Below are positions 1-6,286 of a stretch of 22,434 nucleotides of DNA, one piece after another. This DNA is from Bacteroidales bacterium. GTDB taxonomy: Bacteria > Bacteroidota > Bacteroidia > Bacteroidales > BM520. Location of the stretch: NCBI GenBank assembly GCA_028701815.1, contig JAQVPY010000012.1, positions 1-22,434 of the forward strand. The letters are read 5' to 3'. The position numbers and the translations under genes are program-made. Under the pieces are notes generated by a model. It searched no databases, had not been told where the DNA came from, and saw only the letters and a list, made by a program, of their open reading frames with translations. The stretch's first letter is position 1, and every line of letters begins with the position of its first letter.

Positions 1-621
1 CTTTTCTTCGGCCTTAGGGGCTTGTTGTTTAGGCTGTTCTGTTTTAACGATGTCTTGTGGTTCGGCAGTCGGTGTAACCACTTTTTCTTCCTTAGCGGGA
101 GGTTCGGGAATGGTTACAGCAGCAGCAGCAGCAGCGGGCTGGGCAATGTCCTTTTCAGGGATCGCAGTTTCTATTTTTTCTTCAACAACAGGTTTTACTG
201 TTGTCGTTGATTTTTGCGTTTCGGCGGGTATGGTTGGTATGACAGGTTTTGGTGCTGTATCGACTTTTTCAGCAGCAGGTTTCGGCGGTTTTTGTTGTGC
301 CGGTTTTGAATCCGGGGGTAATATATTGCCTTTAATTACGACATAGTCGTTATGGGTATCGGTGTTTAAAGGTTGTTCAGTTTCCGGGGTACCGGATTTG
401 GGTTGTGAAATAACCTCTAAGGAAATTTTTTCCGATTCCTTTTTCATGTTTTTGTCGCTCTGAAATTCATTGGCGACGAGGGTATACATATCCTCTTCCA
501 GTTTAGTGTTGGGAGATGGGTCTATTGTATAGCCTTTCTTCTTCAAGAATTCAACGATTGTATTAACGCCGACGTTGAATTCTTTGGCGGCTTTGCTAAG
601 TCGAATTTTTACTTCTGTCAT
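1..621 (-). CDS. infB: Translation initiation factor IF-2, N-terminal part (cut by left edge)
   Basis: IF-2 is the GTPase that places initiator tRNA on the 30S ribosome and promotes 50S joining. Only the first 207 codons are present; the reading frame is open to base 1. The first ~30 residues match the small IF2_N helical module (start MTEVKIRLSKAAKEF, then NTIVEFLKKKGY). After about residue 60 the protein becomes a low-complexity Pro/Lys/Glu/Ala linker, as is usual before the GTPase domain of this factor, and includes a run of six alanines. The conserved G, II, III and IV domains lie outside the window. The start codon is 19 bases after the nusA stop, with a weak AAAGG before it. As the third gene of rimP-nusA-infB it is probably co-transcribed with nusA. 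Identification rests on the N-terminal module, the linker and gene order, and is strong. Confidence 0.93.
   Translation of the reverse strand, partial: MTEVKIRLSKAAKEFNVGVNTIVEFLKKKGYTIDPSPNTKLEEDMYTLVANEFQSDKNMKKESEKISLEVISQPKSGTPETEQPLNTDTHNDYVVIKGNILPPDSKPAQQKPPKPAAEKVDTAPKPVIPTIPAETQKSTTTVKPVVEEKIETAIPEKDIAQPAAAAAAVTIPEPPAKEEKVVTPTAEPQDIVKTEQPKQQAPKAEEK
118..135. repeat. (AGC)6 trinucleotide repeat in infB
   Basis: Six perfect tandem AGC triplets on the plus strand. They are in frame with infB on the minus strand as six GCT codons and encode a six-alanine run in the flexible linker. Pure triplet runs can change length by slippage without breaking the frame. Confidence 0.85.
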
Positions 622-640
622 ATTATACCTTTAAATGTTT

Positions 641-1882
641 TTATTCTTCATCAAATTCCGCCTTCAGTATTCTGATGACGTCTTTTACTGTTTCCTCTTC
701 GAGGTCTGTACGTCTCATGAGGTCATCCTGGGCCAATTCGAGAACGCTGCGTGCCGTATAGCATCCAATACCTTTCAATACGTCTATTACCCATTGTTCG
801 ATCTCATCGGAGAATTCGTCGATGTCCACATCTTCCACGTCTTCTTCGGCATCTCTGTAAACATCTATATCATAGCCTGTAAGCTTGCCGGCGAGTTTGA
901 TGTTATAGCCGTTTTTGCCTATGGCATAAAAAACCTGGTCGGGTTTCATAAAGACGTCGGCCTTAAGTGTCTCCGGATGAAGGGTGATAGAAGTTATCTT
1001 GGCGGGACTGAGGGCTCTTGTGATAAAGAGGGTGGGGTTGGTGGTGAAATTAACGACATCGATGTTCTCATTTCTGAGTTCGCGGACGATGACGTGAATA
1101 CGCGATCCCTTCATTCCGACGCAGGCTCCTACGGGGTCGATGCGGTCGTCGTAAGACTCTACTGCAATCTTGGCTCGTTTACCGGGGATTCTGACAGTTT
1201 TTCTAATAGTAATAAGTCCGTCGTAAACTTCCGGAACCTCTGCCTCGAACAGACGCTCAAGAAATAACGGGGAGGTTCTTGAAAGGATGATTACGGGGAT
1301 GTTGTTTCTGAGTTCTACACGGGCAACAACGGCACGGATGATATCTCCTTTGTGATAATAGTCGTCGGCTATCTGTTCCGATTTCGGAAGCAGTAATTCT
1401 ATTCCCTCATCGTCAAGAACAAGTATCTCTTTTTTCCATACCTGATATACTTCGCCTGTAACTATCTCACCAACTTTGTCGATATATTTCTTATAGATGT
1501 TGTTCTTCTCGTATTCCTGTACTTTCGTACTAAGGCTTTGGCGAATCGTCAGAATATCACGTCTGCCGAAGTCTTCGATTTTTATACTCTCCTGAAAATC
1601 TTCGCCGATTTCAAAGTCGGGTTCAACTTTTATGGCTTCGGAATATGCTATCTGGTGAATGGGGTCTTCTACTTCCCCGTCATCTACTATTACTCGTGTC
1701 CTCCATATCTCAAAGTCGCCCCTGTTGACGTTGACAATGACGTCAATATTATCGTCTGTGCCGTACTTTTTGACGAGCATGCTTCTGAAAACATCCTCAA
1801 GGATTCTCATCATAGTCGTTCTGTCGATGTTTTTAAATTCCTGAAATTCGGAAAACGATTCAACTAAATTAATACTTTCCAT
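641..1882 (-). CDS. nusA: Transcription elongation/termination factor NusA
   Basis: NusA binds RNA polymerase and nascent RNA and modulates pausing, intrinsic termination and antitermination. Domain order is clear: N-terminal polymerase-binding domain (about residues 1-125), S1 domain (about 136-202), then two KH domains with GxxG loops at 256-259 (GMKG, inside GACVGMKGSRI) and 322-325 (GKNG). A short acidic tail follows, then a helical C-terminal segment (about 360-413, including IGCYTARSVLEL and RRTDLEEETV). The 413-residue length suits NusA proteins without the two long acidic repeats of E. coli NusA (495). The start is 17 bases after the rimP stop and the stop is 19 bases before infB, so the three genes form one unit. 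The leader hairpin upstream of rimP makes autoregulation by NusA plausible (inference). Confidence 0.97.
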   Translation of the reverse strand: MESINLVESFSEFQEFKNIDRTTMMRILEDVFRSMLVKKYGTDDNIDVIVNVNRGDFEIWRTRVIVDDGEVEDPIHQIAYSEAIKVEPDFEIGEDFQESIKIEDFGRRDILTIRQSLSTKVQEYEKNNIYKKYIDKVGEIVTGEVYQVWKKEILVLDDEGIELLLPKSEQIADDYYHKGDIIRAVVARVELRNNIPVIILSRTSPLFLERLFEAEVPEVYDGLITIRKTVRIPGKRAKIAVESYDDRIDPVGACVGMKGSRIHVIVRELRNENIDVVNFTTNPTLFITRALSPAKITSITLHPETLKADVFMKPDQVFYAIGKNGYNIKLAGKLTGYDIDVYRDAEEDVEDVDIDEFSDEIEQWVIDVLKGIGCYTARSVLELAQDDLMRRTDLEEETVKDVIRILKAEFDEE

Positions 1883-1899
1883 CTTTTTGTTTATTACTA

Positions 1900-2373
1900 T
1901 TATAAATTAAAATCCAACAATATCTTTGTGCAGGATATTTCGTCTTGTGCTATAACGATATCTTCCTGCTCTTTAACTTTTGCCGTCACCCCCTTCTTGG
2001 CTTTTGAGGTGTGCTTGACGGTGACAATAATGTTCTTGTCGTCGGCCTCTTTTAATGTGCCGATGATCTTTTCTCCGTCTTTTTTTACTACAGAGACTTC
2101 CTGCCCCAAGTGCTTTTTATATTGACGTAGCAGCATCAGCGGAGCCGAAAGTCCTGCTGAGCTTACGGTGAGAGAGTAATCCTCTATGTCTCTGTCCAAA
2201 TGCTCCTCTATGTATAAGTTGAGCATGGCACAGTCGTCAATGCCTACAGTGCCGTCGCTGTCTATGTATATTTCTACCGTGTTGTCGGGAAGAACCTTTG
2301 TGCTTACTAAAAACAATTCCGATCCTTCGAAGCAATCGTTAACAAGTTTTTCGATCGTGTTTTGGTTTATCAT
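1900..2373 (-). CDS. rimP: Ribosome maturation factor RimP
   Basis: RimP assists late maturation of the 30S ribosomal subunit. The 157-residue product fits the family: an N-terminal alpha/beta domain with the VEIYIDSDGTVGIDDCA stretch (family pattern: VxIDxDxGVxLDDC), an SSAGL segment matching the conserved SPGLDRPL region, and a C-terminal SH3-like barrel (KKDGEKIIGTLKEADD). I chose the start at base 2373 (MINQNTIEKL). The same frame continues upstream to an ATG at 2424, but those 17 extra codons would be encoded by the leader hairpin and do not resemble RimP. First gene of rimP-nusA-infB; promoter at about 2447-2477 on the minus strand. Confidence 0.93.
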   Translation of the reverse strand: MINQNTIEKLVNDCFEGSELFLVSTKVLPDNTVEIYIDSDGTVGIDDCAMLNLYIEEHLDRDIEDYSLTVSSAGLSAPLMLLRQYKKHLGQEVSVVKKDGEKIIGTLKEADDKNIIVTVKHTSKAKKGVTAKVKEQEDIVIAQDEISCTKILLDFNL

Positions 2374-2384
2374 AAATTTTTTAT

Positions 2385-2409
2385 AAAAAAGAAGGGGACT
2401 TCGTCCCCT
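2385..2409 (-). terminator. Intrinsic-terminator-like hairpin in the rimP leader (possible attenuator)
   Basis: A perfect 7-bp stem (2393-2399 paired with 2403-2409) closes a 3-base loop. On the minus strand it is followed by TC and six T residues (2390-2385), the layout of a rho-independent terminator. It lies downstream of the rimP promoter (2447-2477) and only 12 bases before the rimP start. It could therefore end transcripts from the upstream oxidoreductase gene, whose stop is at 2490, and also attenuate rimP-nusA-infB transcription. Confidence 0.75.
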
Positions 2410-2446
2410 CAAAATCAACACCATACTCCATTTTGCTTTCGCGTTG

Positions 2447-2477
2447 CAAAAGTATATGTTTTTTTTTAATTATGCAA
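2447..2477 (-). promoter_or_regulatory. Bacteroidota-type promoter for rimP-nusA-infB
   Basis: On the minus strand, TTG (2477-2475) is followed after 20 bases by TACTTTTG (2454-2447), an exact match to the Bacteroidota -7 consensus TAnnTTTG at the expected spacing. Transcription would start near 2440, giving a leader of about 65-70 bases that contains the hairpin at 2393-2409. Confidence 0.7.
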
Positions 2478-2489
2478 GATTTTTTCTTT

Positions 2490-5400
2490 CTATTTAAAAG
2501 CGACCTCCAATAAACCGTCGCCTTCAACGGAGAGACGATGGAAATAATCCGGTGTCGTTTTGCCTGTGAGGGCGTCGACATAAATCTTGGCAAGATATTG
2601 TGAGAGCATAAAGCCGTGGCCTTTCAGTCCCACAAAGAGTCCTTTATTCGGGTCTATCATCATCCTCGGTTCGGTATAGTATCCTGCCCAGCTGGCCTGG
2701 AAACTGACCGACGACAGCTGAGGTATCCAGTCGATGAAAGTCTCGCTGATGATATTAAAAAATTCCTTGGAATTAAATCTGAGGTCTTTCCCCGCCTCCT
2801 GTGGATCAAATGCCGGTGAGGCGCAGGCTATGATTTGTCCCGTTTCCGCAAGCTGCTGCCCGTAAACGGCAATGAAGCCCTTGTAATTTCTGCGGTCTAT
2901 CAACATGCCGAGAGGCGAATTGTCAGGTCCCATCAGTGGCAGACGTCTTGTGATAAACGCTTGGTGTTTGACAGGATAAAAACCTGCATAGATGCCTACC
3001 TTTTTTGCAAAGGTGTCAGCGGAAGCACCTAAGGCATTTACAAAATGATCTACCGTGTATTCAATGTATTTTCTGTCGTAATCCTGAACCAAAGCAACAT
3101 ATTTGCCGTCGGGATCCTTTCTGACGTCAACAAGTTTGCAGCATTCTTTCAATGTGCCGCCTTTGTTTACGGCGATATTCCTCAGCAGATTGATCACCTT
3201 CCCCGGTGTAGCCTGCCAGCAATCTTTGGAGATCAGGGCCGACATGTATTTTTTATCAAGGTTCGGATTGATGGCCGATGATATCTCTCTCGCGAAGTCT
3301 TTGGGCTCAATCATATAGGAGTTAGACCATTGACATGAAAGTTCCAGAGAGTCGTAAGTGGCCTGATCATGCGCGAATGTTATGTATTCTATTTCCCTGT
3401 AGTTGATATTGGATATCTTTTGCAGATCTTTGAATAATTCGTGGTTATTTTTGGCGATGTCTGCAATTTCGGGGATGCTGAACTGAGGTCTGCCGCCGGC
3501 AATATTACGCCATGAACTTCCCGGCTCATTATTGATTAATATCGGTTTGTAGCCCGCTTCAGCAAAATATCTGAACAGAGAACTGCCGCCCATACCGCCG
3601 CCGGCGATGAGAACGGATGCACGTTCTTTGTGTATCTCGTTTTTGTTGATGACATATTTGTCGGGAACATTCTTTGGATATATGTCGCCGGCAGTAACCT
3701 GATTGGCCAAAGGAGCACGCGGTGTCGGTTCACGAAGCAGTGTGATGCCCTTGCTGCGTAACAGCTGTCTCAGACGTGGGATGCAGCGTTTGCCGCGACA
3801 AACGCCCATGCCGATACGCGTGGTGTGCTTGATTTCATCTATGGTGATGATTTTTCTGTCGCCGACTATCTTTAACACCTCATCCAGGTCGATATCTTCA
3901 CAGTGGCAGATGTAAGTTTCGGAGTTAATGTTCTTATCGACTTTTTTTAGGGCTACCTCTTCGGGATATTGCGACTTTACTATAAGACCACGAGCGTTTG
4001 TGAGAGCCTCTCCGTGAATGTTGAGGGCTTTTACAAGTGCAACATTAGTCTTGTTTTCATTTTTGATAATCTTTTTGATGACTCCTTCACCGAGTTTTTT
4101 GCCGTTGTTGTCAATGAGAAAAACTTCGCTGCCTTCTTCAACCCCGAATTCGATGGGGAAATAAGCCGTGTCACTCTTGAGGTTATAGCCGAAGATGGCG
4201 AGACCGGGGCAGTGGTTGACACATTTCATGCATCCTATACATTTATTATAGTCGATGACTGGGACACAATTTGTTGCCGGCTTGGTGATGGCTCCGTGAG
4301 GACATGCAAATGAGCAGGGGTTACAGGCAAAACCGTAAAGGCAGTCGAGAATTGCAAACGGTTTCTCGTTCATTCTGTTAGCATCAGGCTTATTCGCCTG
4401 TTCAAGAATTTTTATCGGGTGCTGTTGTGAGGCAAGATATTCCATCGATGTGGCGAGGTATTTGTCGTAATCGGTTCTAATGCCCATCTGTTGCAATATC
4501 TCAATGGCCACTTGTTTTCCGCGTAGGACGGCACTCGTGCCTTCGCCTATCCTTATAGCGTCGCCTGCGCCGAAGCACCTCTTTCCGAAGATGGCTTCGC
4601 CCTTTGTAAGTAACTGGTCGTCAGAAATCAAGCCGGTACAGATATTTATAATGTCTATTCCATCAATAATTCTTTCCGTTCCCGGAATGGGCTTGAAATT
4701 TTCGCATTCCGCAATTACGGCTCCTATGATGCCGTCACGGTTCTCGTTAGGGATGGCTTTAAGCAGGGTGTGAGCGGTGAGAACGGGTATTCCGAGGCGG
4801 CGTACCCTGTTGGCCTGTACGGGGAAGCCACCTTCAAAAGGCTGCGCTTCAATGATGGCTTTAACCGTAGCACCCGCCTGCATAAGTTGATATGAGGTCA
4901 GATAGCCTATATTGCCTGCACCGACTGTGAGAACATTTTTTCCGAGAAGCGTGCGCTCGGTGTTCATCATCTTTTGAGCTACGGCTGCGGTATATACTCC
5001 GGGGACATCGTCGTTTTCAAAGGTGGGGACAAACGGAACCGCGCCGGTGGCTATCACGAGATAGTCGGCATCGACATACGAAATTTCTCCGCCGGTCAGG
5101 TCCTTTAAAGCGAGACGGTTGCCTTGTAAAATATCCCATACGGTGTTGTGCAACAGGATGCCTTCATGATTGTCGCCGGCAAGTGAGGACGCAATGTCAA
5201 AGCCCCTCATGCCTCCATATTTTTGTACCTTCTCGAAGAAGAAAAACTGGTGGGTCTGCATATTGAACTGACCGCCAATCTTGTTGTTGTTGTCAATGAC
5301 CAGATTGTCAATGCCATGCTCGCGTAATATCTCCCTGACGGCTAAACCTGCGGGACCGGCACCAATTATGGCAACAGTGGTCTTGTATATCGTGTTAGGT

Positions 5401-5723
5401 GTCTCCGTGTCAATATGCTCAGCTTTCGGTGTATAACCCTTGGGTATCTCGGAGACATTCTTTACTCCATCGACTTTCGTACAGCAAATGCGCTTGATCT
5501 CTCCGTCTACAAGCATCTCACAGGCGCCACATTTTCCAATGCCGCATTCGAGACTGCGCTCTCTGCCTCTGACGCTGTGACTGTGTATCGGAAATCCTGC
5601 CTGATGAAGCGCTGCCGCTATGGTGTAGCCCTTATATCCTTCAATCGTGTTTCCATTGTAATTAAAGGAAATTTTCTCCGTTTCCTGAAATTCCAGAATC
5701 GGATGTTCATTAATTCTATCCAT
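2490..5723 (-). CDS. Multidomain FAD/Fe-S amine (amino-acid) dehydrogenase, fused HcnABC/LhpBEF-like
   Basis: A 1077-residue fusion. In order: a [2Fe-2S] ferredoxin-like domain (about 15-100; Cys60, 65, 68, 80); an FAD/NAD-binding Pyr_redox_2-type domain (about 113-415; GAGPAG at 121-126, second GAGNIG at 268-273); two [4Fe-4S] motifs (Cys461, 467, 470, 474 and Cys495, 498, 501, 505); an unassigned beta-rich insert (about 515-600); a BFD-type [2Fe-2S] domain (Cys606, 608, 642, 647); and a C-terminal D-amino-acid-oxidase-like FAD domain (about 702-1060; GGGMGG at 708-713). The families are those of HCN synthase, D-hydroxyproline dehydrogenase and heterotetrameric sarcosine oxidase, where these parts are usually separate subunits. 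By analogy it oxidises a C-N bond at the C-terminal FAD and passes electrons through Fe-S centres. No signal peptide or membrane segment is seen, so it is probably cytoplasmic. The substrate cannot be told from sequence. It is divergent from a Fur-family gene. Start at 5723 gives a complete ferredoxin domain. Confidence 0.88.
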   Translation of the reverse strand: MDRINEHPILEFQETEKISFNYNGNTIEGYKGYTIAAALHQAGFPIHSHSVRGRERSLECGIGKCGACEMLVDGEIKRICCTKVDGVKNVSEIPKGYTPKAEHIDTETPNTIYKTTVAIIGAGPAGLAVREILREHGIDNLVIDNNNKIGGQFNMQTHQFFFFEKVQKYGGMRGFDIASSLAGDNHEGILLHNTVWDILQGNRLALKDLTGGEISYVDADYLVIATGAVPFVPTFENDDVPGVYTAAVAQKMMNTERTLLGKNVLTVGAGNIGYLTSYQLMQAGATVKAIIEAQPFEGGFPVQANRVRRLGIPVLTAHTLLKAIPNENRDGIIGAVIAECENFKPIPGTERIIDGIDIINICTGLISDDQLLTKGEAIFGKRCFGAGDAIRIGEGTSAVLRGKQVAIEILQQMGIRTDYDKYLATSMEYLASQQHPIKILEQANKPDANRMNEKPFAILDCLYGFACNPCSFACPHGAITKPATNCVPVIDYNKCIGCMKCVNHCPGLAIFGYNLKSDTAYFPIEFGVEEGSEVFLIDNNGKKLGEGVIKKIIKNENKTNVALVKALNIHGEALTNARGLIVKSQYPEEVALKKVDKNINSETYICHCEDIDLDEVLKIVGDRKIITIDEIKHTTRIGMGVCRGKRCIPRLRQLLRSKGITLLREPTPRAPLANQVTAGDIYPKNVPDKYVINKNEIHKERASVLIAGGGMGGSSLFRYFAEAGYKPILINNEPGSSWRNIAGGRPQFSIPEIADIAKNNHELFKDLQKISNINYREIEYITFAHDQATYDSLELSCQWSNSYMIEPKDFAREISSAINPNLDKKYMSALISKDCWQATPGKVINLLRNIAVNKGGTLKECCKLVDVRKDPDGKYVALVQDYDRKYIEYTVDHFVNALGASADTFAKKVGIYAGFYPVKHQAFITRRLPLMGPDNSPLGMLIDRRNYKGFIAVYGQQLAETGQIIACASPAFDPQEAGKDLRFNSKEFFNIISETFIDWIPQLSSVSFQASWAGYYTEPRMMIDPNKGLFVGLKGHGFMLSQYLAKIYVDALTGKTTPDYFHRLSVEGDGLLEVAFK

Positions 5724-5764
5724 GTATCAGATATGTTTAAATAAATACTTTAATATAAAAACAC

Positions 5765-5794
5765 GCAAAATTAGAGGATTTTTTCCAATTTTGC
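5765..5794. promoter_or_regulatory. Perfect 8-bp inverted repeat between divergent genes (candidate operator)
   Basis: GCAAAATT at 5765-5772 is repeated exactly in reverse complement as AATTTTGC at 5787-5794, with a 14-base spacer that itself contains GGA and TCC. The left arm overlaps the oxidoreductase -7 box, and the right arm lies just upstream of the fur-like gene's -7 box. A dimeric repressor bound here could control both genes. Part of the symmetry could come from two facing promoter elements, so operator function is inferred. Confidence 0.4.
5766..5773 (-). promoter_or_regulatory. -7 promoter element for the multidomain oxidoreductase gene
   Basis: The minus strand reads TAATTTTG, an exact TAnnTTTG match, 43 bases before the oxidoreductase start. 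No good TTG was found at the usual -33 distance, so the promoter may be weak or need activation. Confidence 0.5.
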
Positions 5795-5797
5795 TAT

Positions 5798-5805
5798 TAT
5801 CTTTG
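5798..5805 (+). promoter_or_regulatory. -7 promoter element for the fur-like/purA operon
   Basis: TATCTTTG matches TAnnTTTG exactly and lies 26 bases before the fur-like start codon. No clear TTG is at -33. Immediately downstream, TTTGCA (5802-5807) and TGCAAA (5818-5823) form a 6-bp inverted repeat, a second weak operator candidate. Confidence 0.55.
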
Positions 5806-5830
5806 CATGTATTTATTTGCAAAAAATTAA

Positions 5831-6286
5831 ATGAGAAAAAAGGTTGATAACGCGCTTGATATGGCGAATGATATGTTGCAGAAATATCTCAACGAACACG
5901 GAATGCGGAAGACGGAAGAACGAGTTGCTATTCTGCGTCAGGTGAGTTCTTATGCACATCATTTCGACGTGGAGACACTTTTCATTGACCTTAGAGATAA
6001 TAAATTCAGAGTCAGTCGAGCTACTCTTTATAATACTCTCGAACTCCTGAAAGAAATAGGCCTCGTGACCAAATATAATTTCGGCGATAGTGTCAGCGAT
6101 TACGAATTCGTTAATCCGGTAAAAATGCAAATACATTATCATCTGATAGATTCAGATACGAAAAGAGTTGTCGAGTTTGAAGATAAAAGAGTTGACAGGA
6201 TAAAAAAAGAGTTGGAAATAAAATACGGCATGGTAATCGACACATGCCAGTTGGTGTTCTACGGACATAAGAAAGGAAAAAAATGA
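5831..6286 (+). CDS. Fur-family transcriptional regulator lacking the CxxC zinc motifs
   Basis: A 151-residue protein with the Fur fold: an N-terminal winged helix (about 10-90; MRKTEERVAILRQV, then recognition helix SRATLYNTLELLKEIGLV at about 62-79) and a short C-terminal dimerisation/metal domain with His102 and His104 in QIHYHLIDSDT. Typical Fur/Zur/PerR proteins carry two CxxC pairs for structural zinc; here the position after the histidines reads DSDT and the only cysteine is Cys139. The regulated metal or signal therefore cannot be assigned. The stop overlaps the purA start by four bases (ATGA at 6283-6286), so the two are translationally coupled. It is divergent from the Fe-S oxidoreductase with closely spaced promoters, so it may control both sides (inference). 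Confidence 0.88.
   Translation: MRKKVDNALDMANDMLQKYLNEHGMRKTEERVAILRQVSSYAHHFDVETLFIDLRDNKFRVSRATLYNTLELLKEIGLVTKYNFGDSVSDYEFVNPVKMQIHYHLIDSDTKRVVEFEDKRVDRIKKELEIKYGMVIDTCQLVFYGHKKGKK

Noticed and set aside
635..1267. A 210-codon plus-strand frame antisense to nusA
   Set aside because: It lies wholly across conserved NusA codons, resembles no known protein and has no promoter-like sequence upstream.
2374..2424. A longer RimP starting at the ATG at 2424
   Set aside because: The 17 extra residues are encoded by the leader hairpin and T-run and do not resemble the RimP N-terminus; the ATG at 2373 fits the family.
2381..2431. A 16-residue leader peptide gene ahead of rimP
   Set aside because: There is no ribosome-binding signal and the composition does not suggest a regulatory stall peptide; kept only as a possibility within the attenuator finding.
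2490..5723. Naming the multidomain enzyme hydrogen cyanide synthase
   Set aside because: The domain families are shared with hydroxyproline dehydrogenase and sarcosine oxidase, the two [4Fe-4S] motifs and the insert are extra, and no residue pattern I know distinguishes a glycine substrate.
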